Part shown: positions 40,939 through 49,546 of the stretch, one piece after another
Layout: each line of letters begins with the position of its first letter
Position numbering within the stretch: position 1 is the first letter of the stretch
Source: DASUPK01 sp963797265
Lineage (GTDB): Bacteria; Actinomycetota; Thermoleophilia; Solirubrobacterales; 70-9
Assembly (NCBI GenBank): GCA_963797265.1
Contig: CAWCOY010000002.1
Location: 496,001 to 560,000, forward strand
DNA length: 64,000 bases
Direction: 5' to 3'
Made by a program: the position numbers and the translations under genes
Notes under the pieces: model-generated
Told to the model about the DNA's origin: nothing
The model's input: only the letters and a program-made list of their open reading frames with translations
The model's database searches: none

Positions 40939-42540
40939 TCAGTCTTCGGGGGAGAACTCGGGCACGTCGAGCACCCGGTTCTCGATCGAGCGCGGCTCGG
41001 TGGGACGGCGGTCCAGACCGCCGCGCCGGTCGCCGTCTCCGTAGAGCTCGTCGGCGCTGCCGTAGCGGACGTTGGGCATCGCCCGCCAGTCCGCCAAGGG
41101 ATCCGAATCGCGCTCTACCCGCCGCTCGGGGCTGCGCTGCTCGCGCGGCTCCGAGCGCCGATCGCGCCGATGACGCGTGGCGAAGGCCGAGTCGAAGCGA
41201 GTGGCGATCACGGTGATCCAGACCTCCTCGCTCATCTCCTCGTCCACGCTGGCGCCGAAGATGATCTCCGCCTCGGGGTGGGCGGCCTGCCTGACCACCT
41301 CGGCGGCCTCGCTCGCCTCGATCAGCGAGAGGTCGGGACCACCGGTGATCGAGAGGAGCATCGAGCGCGCGCCCTCCACCGAGGTCTCGAGCAGTGGCGA
41401 GGCTACGGCCTTCTCTGCGGCCAGGGTCGCCCGGTGCTCGCCGACCCCCATGCCGATGCCGAGGATCGCGTCGCCGGCGTCGAGCATGGTGGTGCGCACG
41501 TCCGCGAAGTCGAGGTTGATCAGGCCGGGGAGCATGACCAGGTCGGAGATGCCCTGAACCGCCTGGCGCAGCACGTCGTCGGCAACTCGGAAGGCGTCGG
41601 TGATCGTGGTGCGCCGCTCGAGGATGGTGAGCAGCCGCTCGTTCGGCACGACGATCATCGTGTCGACCTCGGTGCCGAGCGCGGCGATGCCGGCCTCCGC
41701 CTGCGCCATGCGGCGCGCGCCTTCGAAGGTGAAGGGCTTGGTCACGGCGGCGACCGTCAGGGCGCCGATGTCGCGCGCCAGCTTGGCGACGACAGGGGCG
41801 GCGCCGGTGCCGGTGCCGCCGCCGGCCCCGGAGGCCAGGAAGACCATGTCGGAGCCCTTGAGCAGCTCCTTGATCTTGTCCTGCTCGTCGAAGGCCGACT
41901 TGTATCCCACACGGGGATCGGAGCCGGCGCCGAGCCCGCGGGTCATCTCGCCGCCGATGTGCAGCGTCAGGTCCGCGTGCGAGGTCTGCAGGGACTGAAG
42001 ATCGGTGTTGATCGCGACGAACTCGACGCCCGGCAGCTCGGCCTCGACCATCCGGTTGACGGCGTTCACGCCCGCGCCTCCGACGCCGACCACGCGCAGG
42101 ACGGCTTGGTGGGTGCGCGGCACCACCGGCTGGCGGGTCGCAGGCTGATCGGTCGAAGGCTCGTCGCGGCCGTAGCGGGGCCGCACCTCGAGTCCGGGGC
42201 CGCCCATCAGGCGCTCCAGGCCCTCGTGGTGGATCTCGATCTCGGGCTCGTCGACCGCGCCCTCCGCCACGGGCTCGGGCGGGGTCGGCTCCGGGACGGG
42301 CTCGGGGCCCGGCAGCGGATCCGGCACGGGGTCGGGGGTCGGCTCGGGAACGGGCTCCGGCGTGGGCTCGGGGACCGGCTCGGGCCGCGGGGTCTCCTGA
42401 ATGGGCTCCTCGATCGCGACGCCGCCGTTCGCCCTGGCCGTCACCTTGATCTCCTCCGGCGTGACCGACTCCTCGGTCGAGCGGAAGAGGTCGGCGAGGG
42501 GGCCCTCGCGCATGCTGGCGCGCTTCTTATTCCGAGCCAT
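40939..42540 (-). CDS. ftsZ: FtsZ-family GTPase with 145-residue N-terminal extension
   Basis: 533 residues. The tubulin-like core runs from about 147 to 460: VVGVGGAGVNAVNRM, the signature ASGAGGGTGTGAAPV, TKPFTFEGARR, and T7 loop GLINLDFADVRT with its catalytic Asp, so GTPase and polymerisation residues are intact. The extension is acidic and holds a Pro-Glu-Pro repeat at about 51-92. A charged linker leads to an extreme C-terminal LDVPEF resembling the FtsA/ZipA/SepF-binding peptide. It overlaps the upstream ParA gene by 14 bp. It may be a second, specialised FtsZ. Confidence 0.9.
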   Translation of the reverse strand: MARNKKRASMREGPLADLFRSTEESVTPEEIKVTARANGGVAIEEPIQETPRPEPVPEPTPEPVPEPTPDPVPDPLPGPEPVPEPTPPEPVAEGAVDEPEIEIHHEGLERLMGGPGLEVRPRYGRDEPSTDQPATRQPVVPRTHQAVLRVVGVGGAGVNAVNRMVEAELPGVEFVAINTDLQSLQTSHADLTLHIGGEMTRGLGAGSDPRVGYKSAFDEQDKIKELLKGSDMVFLASGAGGGTGTGAAPVVAKLARDIGALTVAAVTKPFTFEGARRMAQAEAGIAALGTEVDTMIVVPNERLLTILERRTTITDAFRVADDVLRQAVQGISDLVMLPGLINLDFADVRTTMLDAGDAILGIGMGVGEHRATLAAEKAVASPLLETSVEGARSMLLSITGGPDLSLIEASEAAEVVRQAAHPEAEIIFGASVDEEMSEEVWITVIATRFDSAFATRHRRDRRSEPREQRSPERRVERDSDPLADWRAMPNVRYGSADELYGDGDRRGGLDRRPTEPRSIENRVLDVPEFSPED

Positions 42541-43504
42541 GGGTGAGAACCTCCTTGGCCAGCTCGCGGTAGGCGCCCGCGGCCTTGCCGTTCGGGTCGT
42601 ACTTGATGACCGAGCTGCCGCGAACGGGCGCCTCGGCGAACTTGATCGCCTTGCGGATCCGCGACTTGAAGACGAGGTCGCCGAAGTTCTCCTCGAGGAT
42701 CTCCACCGCCTCCTTGGCGTGGACGGTCCGCGAGTCGAGCATCGTCGGCAGGATGCCCTCGATCTCGACGCCGGGGTTGAGGTTCTCCCGGATCATCTGA
42801 AGGGTGTTCTGAAGCTGAACCAGGCCGCGCATCGAGAGGTACTCGCACTGCACCGGCACGATCACCTTGTCGGCGGCGGTGAGCGCGTTGACGGTGAGCA
42901 GGCCGAGGCTCGGCGGCGTGTCGATGCAGACGAAGTCGTAGTCGTCCTTGACGGCCTCGAGCCCCTTCTGCAGCGAGCGCTCGCGGCCGATCTGGGTGCT
43001 CATCGCGATCTCGGCGCCGGCCAGGTCGATGGAGGCGACCGCGACGTCGATCTCGCGCTCGACGATCACCTCGCGGATCGGGATCCGGTGGACGAGCACG
43101 TCGAACATGCTGCGCTCGACCTTGTCCGGGTCGATCCCCTGCGACATGGTCAGGTTGCCCTGCGGATCCATGTCGACGGCGAGCACGCGGTGGCCAGACT
43201 CCTTGAAGGCGACTGCGAGATTGAGCGCGGTCGTGGTCTTGGCCACGCCGCCCTTCTGGTTCGCGAAGGCGATCACCTTGGCGGGGCCGTCGTTCTTGGG
43301 CTTCTCGGGGTTGCCCTTGGCCTCGGCCTTCGGCTGCTTGGCGGCCTCGTCCTTCACGTCCTCGCCTGTATCCGGCGTGGGCTCGCCCATGCCTGAATCG
43401 ACCTCATCGGGCCTCTCCGGCTTGGGGGCCAGGAGGTCCTCGGGGCGCATGCGATCGCTCTCAGCCGCCTCTTCGACGGCGTCCTGTTTCTTGAAAATTC
43501 CCAT
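42527..43504 (-). CDS. ParA/MinD-family ATPase with charged N-terminal extension
   Basis: 325 residues from ATG 43504. About 80 charged, disordered residues (many Glu/Lys/Pro) precede a ParA domain: deviant Walker A NQKGGVAKTTTALNLAV, switch DMDPQGNLTMSQG, Walker B DFVCIDTPPSLGLL. Chromosomally encoded ParA orphans position DNA or protein cargos. No ParB is adjacent. The overlap with the ftsZ-like gene suggests they act together in placing a division or cytoskeletal structure. Divergent from the ArsA-like pair. Confidence 0.9.
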   Translation of the reverse strand: MGIFKKQDAVEEAAESDRMRPEDLLAPKPERPDEVDSGMGEPTPDTGEDVKDEAAKQPKAEAKGNPEKPKNDGPAKVIAFANQKGGVAKTTTALNLAVAFKESGHRVLAVDMDPQGNLTMSQGIDPDKVERSMFDVLVHRIPIREVIVEREIDVAVASIDLAGAEIAMSTQIGRERSLQKGLEAVKDDYDFVCIDTPPSLGLLTVNALTAADKVIVPVQCEYLSMRGLVQLQNTLQMIRENLNPGVEIEGILPTMLDSRTVHAKEAVEILEENFGDLVFKSRIRKAIKFAEAPVRGSSVIKYDPNGKAAGAYRELAKEVLTHGSE

Positions 43505-43568
43505 TGCTTTGCGGGTATTTCGCACCTAGTGCCCGGTTTCCTGCCCGTGGTTGGAAGAATCCGCCCCC

Positions 43569-44489
43569 GTGCCTGAATTACTCGACAAGCGCCTGGTCTT
43601 CGTCACAGGAAAAGGAGGCGTCGGGAAGTCGACGATTTCGGTCGCGCTGGGGCTCGCGGCGGCCGCGCGCGGCAAGCGCACGATCGTCTGCGAGATCGGA
43701 GGCCAGGAGACGGCCTCACGGGTCTTCAGGCGCGCCGAGGTCGGCTTTCACGAGGTGGAGGTCTCGGACGACCTCTGGGCGATCTCCATCGATCCCGACC
43801 AGTCCCTGCGCGAGTACCTGCTACTCCAGCTCAGGGTCAGGGCGATGCGTGACCTGCTGGTCCGCTCCCGGGTCTTCAACTACCTGGCGGCGGCCACCCC
43901 CGGTCTCAAGGAACTGGTGACGATCGGGAAGATCTGGGAGCTCGCCCAGCCCAACCGCAAGGTCAAGAAGGCCCGGGAGTACGACCTGGTGATCGTCGAC
44001 GCTCCGGCCACAGGCCACGGGATCGGCTTCCTGCAGACGCCGCGAACCTTCGCGAACATCGCGAAGGTCGGCCCGGTCCACGCCCAGGCGCAGGAGCTCG
44101 ACCGCTTCATCACCGATCACGACGCCACGGGCGTGGCGATCGTCTCGCTGCCGGAGGAGATGCCGGTGAACGAGTCGGCCTCCCTCGAGGAGTCCCTGAC
44201 CGACGAGATCGGGATGGCGGTCGACCGCGTCTACATGAACGCGCTCTACCCCGAGCGCTTCTCGGCGGGCGACGCGAGCGAGTTGGAGGAGGCGCTCGAG
44301 CGGGCCGAGGGCCCCGCGAAGGCGGCGGTCCGTGCGGCCCTCTCGGAGCACCGGCGCTGCCGCTCGCAGCGCGAGCAGCTCCAGCGCCTCAAGGAGGCTG
44401 TCGCCTCCCCGGTCAAGACGCTCCCATTCATCTTCAAGCCGTCTCTCGATGTGCCCTCGCTCGAGCGCCTGTCAGGGGCACTCGTCTGA
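43569..44489 (+). CDS. ArsA/GET3-like ATPase, first of a pair
   Basis: 306 residues from GTG 43569. P-loop VFVTGKGGVGKSTISVAL with the signature first Lys; Walker B-like DLVIVDAPATGHG. The arsenite-binding Cys triad of true ArsA is absent. It resembles Rv3679-type proteins, which form heterocomplexes with the adjacent Rv3680-type partner in mycobacteria. The stop and the next start overlap as TGATG. It may handle membrane-protein or small-molecule traffic; specific function open. Confidence 0.88.
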   Translation: MPELLDKRLVFVTGKGGVGKSTISVALGLAAAARGKRTIVCEIGGQETASRVFRRAEVGFHEVEVSDDLWAISIDPDQSLREYLLLQLRVRAMRDLLVRSRVFNYLAAATPGLKELVTIGKIWELAQPNRKVKKAREYDLVIVDAPATGHGIGFLQTPRTFANIAKVGPVHAQAQELDRFITDHDATGVAIVSLPEEMPVNESASLEESLTDEIGMAVDRVYMNALYPERFSAGDASELEEALERAEGPAKAAVRAALSEHRRCRSQREQLQRLKEAVASPVKTLPFIFKPSLDVPSLERLSGALV

Positions 44490-45637
44490 TGGCGACCGTC
44501 GCCGACATCGTGGACGGACGCGGGATCTGCATCTGCGCCGGCTCCGGCGGGGTGGGCAAGACGACGACCTCCGCGGCCCTCGCGGCCGGCTTGGCAGCAC
44601 GCGGCCAGAAGGTCGCCGTGCTCACCATCGACCCGGCCAAGCGCCTCGCCGACTCGCTCGGCCTCGAGGAGCTGGAGAACACGCCCAGGCAGATCGACCC
44701 GTCGCTCTTCGCGGGGTCCGGCATCGAGATGAAGGGCGAGCTCTGGGCGATGATGCTCGACGCCAAGGCGACCTTCGACGAGGTCGTCCGCAGGCACGCG
44801 CCGGACGCCGAGACCCGCGACCGGATCCTCCAGAACCGCATCTACCGCCAGCTCTCCAACGCCCTGGCCGGTTCCCAGGAGTACATGGCGATGGAGAAGC
44901 TCTTCGAGATCCACCAGGAGGGCCGCTACGACTTCCTCGTCCTCGACACCCCTCCCTCCCGCGACGCGCTCGACTTCCTCGACGCTCCCAAGCGGCTCAC
45001 CCAGTTCATCGAGGGCCGCGGCATGCAGATGTTCATGAAACCCTCAGGGGTGGCCGCCAAGGTCGTGGGCCGCGGCAGCTCGATGGCCTTCAGCGTGCTG
45101 AAGCGCATCACCGGCCTCGACCTGATCTCCGACCTCTCCGAGTTCTTCCAGGCCTTCAGCGGCATGGTCGATGGCTTCCGCGAGCGCGCCAAGCGGGTCT
45201 CGGAGCTACTCGCCGACCCGGCGACGACCTTCGTCGTCGTCTGCGGCCCGCAGGGCGAGCCGATCGAGGAGGCCGTCTACTTCCACCGCAAGCTGGTGGA
45301 GGCGAAGCTGCCCGTCGGCGGCGTGATCGTCAACAAGGTCCACTACGAGACCGAAGCCGATCTGACGAGCGGCTCGGTGCAGGCCGACATCGGCGACCTT
45401 CTCGATGAGGACCTGGCTGAGCGTGTCGCGCGGAACTTCGCCGACTACCAGGCGCTCGCCGAGCGGGACGCCCGCAATGTCGAACACCTCCAGCGAGAGC
45501 TTCAGCCCAAGGCTGTGATCCGCATCCCCTACCTGGACGAGGACGTGCACGACCTCGAGGCGCTGCTGAAGATCGACCGCTACCTGTTCGCGTCGGAAGA
45601 GCAGCGGGAGGAGCTGGCGGCCTCGGGGGCGGCGTAG
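44489..45637 (+). CDS. ArsA/GET3-like ATPase, second of a pair
   Basis: 382 residues. P-loop ICAGSGGVGKTTTSAALA, DPAKRLADSLG switch segment and DFLVLDTPPSRDALDFLDAP. A middle insertion with amphipathic helices (FSVLKRITGLDLISDLSEFFQAF) could form a client-binding groove as in GET3. Rv3680-like; translationally coupled to the first ATPase, so a heterodimer is expected. The 85-bp space to the convergent orphan gene holds no clear terminator. Confidence 0.88.
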   Translation: MATVADIVDGRGICICAGSGGVGKTTTSAALAAGLAARGQKVAVLTIDPAKRLADSLGLEELENTPRQIDPSLFAGSGIEMKGELWAMMLDAKATFDEVVRRHAPDAETRDRILQNRIYRQLSNALAGSQEYMAMEKLFEIHQEGRYDFLVLDTPPSRDALDFLDAPKRLTQFIEGRGMQMFMKPSGVAAKVVGRGSSMAFSVLKRITGLDLISDLSEFFQAFSGMVDGFRERAKRVSELLADPATTFVVVCGPQGEPIEEAVYFHRKLVEAKLPVGGVIVNKVHYETEADLTSGSVQADIGDLLDEDLAERVARNFADYQALAERDARNVEHLQRELQPKAVIRIPYLDEDVHDLEALLKIDRYLFASEEQREELAASGAA

Positions 45638-45722
45638 ACGGCTTCGCCACCAAACGCGGCGGCAGGTGGCCGCCAATCACCCCCTAAACGGGTCGTGCTG
45701 CCGCGCGCCCTCGCATCTCGGG

Positions 45723-47453
45723 CTACGACCTTCGCTCCGAAGTGGAGCGGCCTGGCCGCCGCTCGTAGTGGAGCTCGCCGACTTCCCAGTCGGTCGCGTC
45801 CGGGACCGGGAAGAGGTAGCGGACGCGGTCGTTGGACGGCTCGCGCTCCATATCGTGCTTCTGCTTGCGCCTCGGGCTGGCGAAGGCCGGCCACTCCGGC
45901 TCGCCGTCGGCGGCCGCGAACCAATCCGCGCGCCCCCCGAAGTCGGGTGGCGGAGTCGAAGCGCGATGGTCGCTCTCAGATCCCATTAGGTCGGGTAGTT
46001 CGACCTGATCGACGACGATCCTCGTCGTCGGCTGCCGATCCTCCCCGCCCCCGCGGACGGACAAATCGCTTATTTCGTTCGTCTCCGACGCAGTTTCGGT
46101 TTCGGTGGCCTCCTCACGCTCGGGGCGGTGCACATCGATCTCGGCTTCGCCCAGATTGGCGTCCGAGATCGTCGAGAGATCGAGCGCGTCGCCGGGCGTC
46201 GGGTCGGGGAGCCTCCATTCGGCCGTCTCCTGGATGCTTGGGGAGTCGACGTGGATCGCCGAGAGGCCCTCGGAGAGCAGGATCTCGTCCGCCGCGACCC
46301 GGAGATCGCCGCCAAGCTCGCCGATCGTCATGCCCTTGAGCAGGCGGCGCAGGAGCTCCTCGACCTCCGCGATCACATCCAGCGGGGAGGCGCCCGCCAC
46401 GGGCTTGTAGCGGCCACCGCTCATCAGCTTGCGCTCGATCGCGAGGGCGCGCTCCACCGTGACCCGGCCCTGCTCCCGCTCATAGGGCTCGCAGGCCAGG
46501 GCCGCGACCCGAGCCGAGAGCGAGGTCCTCGCGGGACCACCGCCCTCGAGCAGCCCTCGCAGGGCCAGCAGGTAGTCGCTGAGCGCCTCGATCAACGAGG
46601 AGCGCTCGGCGCCGAGCTCGAATCGCGAGGCGGCCCAATCGAGCGAGGGAATGCGCGTCTGACGCTCGGCCAGCATGCGCGCGAAGTTCTCGAGCTCCGG
46701 GGCCTCGTTGCCGGTCAGCCGGTAGCCGCCCTGCCGCGGCCGGCTCGCGCCGGTGCCGAACCGCTCCCAGCCGCCGGAGCGCTTCGCCCAGCCATGCGCG
46801 TAGAGGCCGACCGCGCCGGGTCGGAAGAGGCGCATGGTGCGCAGTGCGCGGCGCAGGTCATCCGCCACGGCGGCCGCGGGCGCGACCGTCGCCAGACCGC
46901 AGCTCAGGCAGGCCAGGAAGCCGGGCTTTCCATGCCCGCCGGGGCGGGTGGCGTCGATCGCGTCGACCGGCGCGTCATCGAAGTTGTCGGCGCGCACGAT
47001 CCGCACCCCATCGAGCTCGATCTCGTCAACGGGCATGTGGAAGCCCACCAGTGGCACGATCACCTCGCCCGCCGGCGTCGCCTCGTCGGAGTCCCGGGAG
47101 ATCATCGAGACGACCGCGTCGATGGCGCCGCGCAGGCGGTCACCGGCCACGTCGAACTCGGTCTTCCCGTCCCAGAGCCCGATCAGGAAGCCGATCGCGG
47201 CCTCCTCGCCGGCGATCTCACGCACCTCCACGAAGGCCTCCAGGCGCCTCACCTCAGCCAGGTGGCGCTCGATGAACTGCCCCGTCAGCGGCGCGTAGGA
47301 GAACATCGGCAGCGGCCCGTCATCCGAGGGCTCCAGGTCGAAGGGCATCTCCGCCCCACTCGCCAGCAGCTCCTCGAACAGGTCTGCGGCCTCTACGGCG
47401 AGGCGGCGCAGCGCCTCCTCGAGGCGCTCCGTGGTGCTCTCAAGCGTTGTCAC
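45723..47453 (-). CDS. Orphan 576-residue protein, possible degenerate HEPN domain
   Basis: No family is firmly recognised. Residues about 1-270 are mixed alpha/beta with FLIGLWDGKTEF and LACLSCGLATVAPA. Residues about 285-375 (ERSSLIEALSDYLLALRGLL, SLSARVAALACEP, ALAIERKLMSGG) follow the helical layout of ApeA-like HEPN domains, but the RNase motif position that should hold His reads Ser. About 430-510 is acidic and disordered, and the C-terminus ends in VRYLFPVPDATDWEVGELHY. Convergent with the ArsA-like pair. Confidence 0.7.
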   Translation of the reverse strand: MTTLESTTERLEEALRRLAVEAADLFEELLASGAEMPFDLEPSDDGPLPMFSYAPLTGQFIERHLAEVRRLEAFVEVREIAGEEAAIGFLIGLWDGKTEFDVAGDRLRGAIDAVVSMISRDSDEATPAGEVIVPLVGFHMPVDEIELDGVRIVRADNFDDAPVDAIDATRPGGHGKPGFLACLSCGLATVAPAAAVADDLRRALRTMRLFRPGAVGLYAHGWAKRSGGWERFGTGASRPRQGGYRLTGNEAPELENFARMLAERQTRIPSLDWAASRFELGAERSSLIEALSDYLLALRGLLEGGGPARTSLSARVAALACEPYEREQGRVTVERALAIERKLMSGGRYKPVAGASPLDVIAEVEELLRRLLKGMTIGELGGDLRVAADEILLSEGLSAIHVDSPSIQETAEWRLPDPTPGDALDLSTISDANLGEAEIDVHRPEREEATETETASETNEISDLSVRGGGEDRQPTTRIVVDQVELPDLMGSESDHRASTPPPDFGGRADWFAAADGEPEWPAFASPRRKQKHDMEREPSNDRVRYLFPVPDATDWEVGELHYERRPGRSTSERRS

Positions 47454-47509
47454 GCACTCCGGATTTCGCCTGCCGGGGTGCGTTCCTGCGGGTGAATGGG
47501 GACTTGCAG

Positions 47510-47845
47510 CTAGACGGCGGCGGCGGCCGGCTCGCGCTCCTCGAGGGGGAGCCAGCGGCGGCCGTAGGAGCGCATGTCCTCGATCAGCGGGACGAGGGCA
47601 CGGCCCTTGTCGGTCAGCTGATAGGTCACGCGCGGCGGCACCTCGGGGAACGTGCGACGCTCGACGATCCCCTCCTCCTCCAGCGCCCTCAGGCGCAGCG
47701 AGAGGGTGCGGGGGCTGATCCCCTCCAGGGAACGCTCGAGCTCGCAGAAACGGAGGGAGTCATCCGCGAGATCGCGGATGATCAGGAGGGTCCACTTGCC
47801 GGAGATGACGTCCGCCGTGCGGCAGACGGGGCATTCACGGTCCAT
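47510..47845 (-). CDS. HxlR-family transcriptional regulator
   Basis: 111 residues, minimal HxlR winged helix: CPVCRTADVISGKWTLLIIRDL, FCELERSLEGISPRTLSLRLRALEEEGIVERR and TYQLTDKGRALVPLI. The N-terminal CPVC could sense thiols or metal, as Cys near this position does in related HypR/QsrR-type sensors. A candidate operator lies just upstream. It sits between the orphan gene and the pilus locus on the same strand; its regulon is unknown. Confidence 0.9.
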   Translation of the reverse strand: MDRECPVCRTADVISGKWTLLIIRDLADDSLRFCELERSLEGISPRTLSLRLRALEEEGIVERRTFPEVPPRVTYQLTDKGRALVPLIEDMRSYGRRWLPLEEREPAAAAV

Positions 47846-47867
47846 CGCGGCCAGGATAGCGCCAAAG

Positions 47868-47882
47868 CTTTACTTTGTGAAG
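47868..47882. promoter_or_regulatory. Candidate HxlR autoregulatory operator
   Basis: CTTTAC-TTT-GTGAAG, 15 bp with one mismatch between arms, 23 bp upstream of the HxlR start codon; same length and symmetry as the operators at 21.8 kb. Confidence 0.35.
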
Positions 47883-47905
47883 CGCTTGCGGCGGCGCGCG
47901 GCCGG

Positions 47906-48706
47906 CTAGCTTGCCGGCGGCTTCTTCGTTACGACCCGGTTGATCTTGTTGACCTTCACCCGGTAGGTCTTGCCATCGGTCGAGTAGACCATGTCCTCGG
48001 CCTGGCCTGGAGTGAGCACCAGCAGGCTGCAGTCGGTCGGACTCGGGGCGCAGCTCCCCGGGCCGGTCGTCTGCGTGACCGACTTCGAGATTGAGAAGTA
48101 CGCCTGCTTACCGTTGACGCTGCTGCCCAGGTAGATCATCACCGGCGCGACCTGGTCGGGAAGAGCCGTGAACGCCTTGATCTTCTTGTGGCGCGTCAGG
48201 GGCTGCGTCACCTCGCCCACCGAGAGGTCGGCGACGGAGTAGAAGTAGTAACGCCGGGTCTTCGTGCTACCGGAGGAGGTGCCCGATCCTGACGAGCTTC
48301 CGGAGCTCGGCGGAATGCCATTCACAGCGCTCGAACTGGTGGTGCTCGACGTTGCGGAGTCGGCCGCGACCGGCACTGTGGACTTGAGCTGTGACTGCGA
48401 CGCCGCCGGCGGAGCGAACTGCTGGTGGAATGGGTCCTTGGCGGTCATGTCGTTCAGCCGCTTCTTGTAATCCCGGACGCCAGGGGGCGCGTACGACACC
48501 ACGGCTCGCTCGATCTCCGGCGGCGTGCTCGTGTTGGCGGCGGTCGGCTGTACGACGCTGCGCGAGGAAGAACCCCCTCCACGGGAAATCAGAACCGGTA
48601 CGGCGACCATCGCCACTGCGACCAGGATGACCACGGGCAGCAGGCCGCGGCTGCGCAGGTCATACACCACGTCGCCGAAGAACTTCTGGACCTTCCAGGG
48701 CCTCAT
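47906..48706 (-). CDS. Pilus-locus membrane protein in the PilP position
   Basis: 266 residues: a short cytosolic head, one transmembrane helix at about 23-42 (LLPVVILVAVAMVAVPVLIS), a Ser/Thr/Pro-rich linker and a C-terminal beta-rich domain (RRYYFYSVADLSVGEV, APVMIYLGSSVNGKQAYFSIS). It follows pilO with ATGA overlap, where diderms have the lipoprotein PilP that contacts the secretin. Since there is no outer membrane here, a monoderm-specific alignment subunit is a reasonable guess. No homologue is recognised. Confidence 0.75.
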   Translation of the reverse strand: MRPWKVQKFFGDVVYDLRSRGLLPVVILVAVAMVAVPVLISRGGGSSSRSVVQPTAANTSTPPEIERAVVSYAPPGVRDYKKRLNDMTAKDPFHQQFAPPAASQSQLKSTVPVAADSATSSTTSSSAVNGIPPSSGSSSGSGTSSGSTKTRRYYFYSVADLSVGEVTQPLTRHKKIKAFTALPDQVAPVMIYLGSSVNGKQAYFSISKSVTQTTGPGSCAPSPTDCSLLVLTPGQAEDMVYSTDGKTYRVKVNKINRVVTKKPPAS

Positions 48707-49545
48707 GGCGCCACCGTCGCGCTGGTCGGCTGGGCCTGGGGCTGCGTCACTGAACTCCCGGGGCCACTGGGACTCGAGCCCGCCGTCGCGCCCTGATCGC
48801 CTGGAGTCAGATAGCTCGTCACCGACAGGTTGACCTGGAGCTGTGGGTTCGGGGACGAGACGCCGGAGCTGTTGGTGTCGGACAAATCGAGCGAGAAACC
48901 GTTGACCGTCAGCAGCCGGCCGTCAGCTGACACCTGGCTCGCGTCCCCCGCGCGAACGAGGTCGTCCACCCCCTTGAGGAAGTCCGCGACGTCGAAGTAC
49001 GAGCCCTCGAAGGTCAGGTCATAGGGCATGATCGGCAGCCCAGCCGCACCCACGGTGGCGCCAAGCGGCAGATTCGCGGCCGTGGCCTCGGTCGCCGCCG
49101 TCGGGGGGGTGGTGCTCGTCGATCCGGTCGTCGTCGAGGTCGCGGACGAGTCCCCAGTCGGCGTCGTCGTCGTCGTGCTTGGTGTCGGCGCGCTGGAGGC
49201 TTCCGTCCCGCCCGAGTCGGCCGAGAGCTTCAGTCCGTTGAACTTCACGCCGGTCCGCTCGGCGAGCGTGTTGAGCTGGACCAGGAGAGAAGGGGTGTCC
49301 GCGTTCGAAGGCACGGCCTTGCCGAGCACCACGAGGCGGCCGTAGTAGCTGGGGAAGTGCTTCCGGGCATCCTCGCCGAACTGCGCGAGTTGCTGCTGCT
49401 CATCCACCTGTGCCTGGAGCTCGGTGATGTCCTTGCTCAGGGACGATGCCTTCTCCCGCTTCGGCGAGAGAACCTTGAAGTAGAACCCCGCAAGCACGAC
49501 CGCGCAGATCACGCCCATCACGATCGCCTTGTCCGAGCCCTTCAC
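48703..49545 (-). CDS. pilO: PilO-like inner-membrane alignment protein
   Basis: 280 residues. N-terminal transmembrane helix (AIVMGVICAVVLAGFYFKVL), a coiled coil (SKDITELQAQVDEQQQLAQF), and a ferredoxin-like C-terminal half (LPIMPYDLTFEGSYFDVADFLKGVDDLVR) typical of PilO/GspM proteins. A Thr/Ser-rich low-complexity insertion occupies about 120-160. It links PilN to the next subunit in the motor alignment complex. Confidence 0.85.
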   Translation of the reverse strand: MKGSDKAIVMGVICAVVLAGFYFKVLSPKREKASSLSKDITELQAQVDEQQQLAQFGEDARKHFPSYYGRLVVLGKAVPSNADTPSLLVQLNTLAERTGVKFNGLKLSADSGGTEASSAPTPSTTTTTPTGDSSATSTTTGSTSTTPPTAATEATAANLPLGATVGAAGLPIMPYDLTFEGSYFDVADFLKGVDDLVRAGDASQVSADGRLLTVNGFSLDLSDTNSSGVSSPNPQLQVNLSVTSYLTPGDQGATAGSSPSGPGSSVTQPQAQPTSATVAP

Positions 49546-49546
49546 G

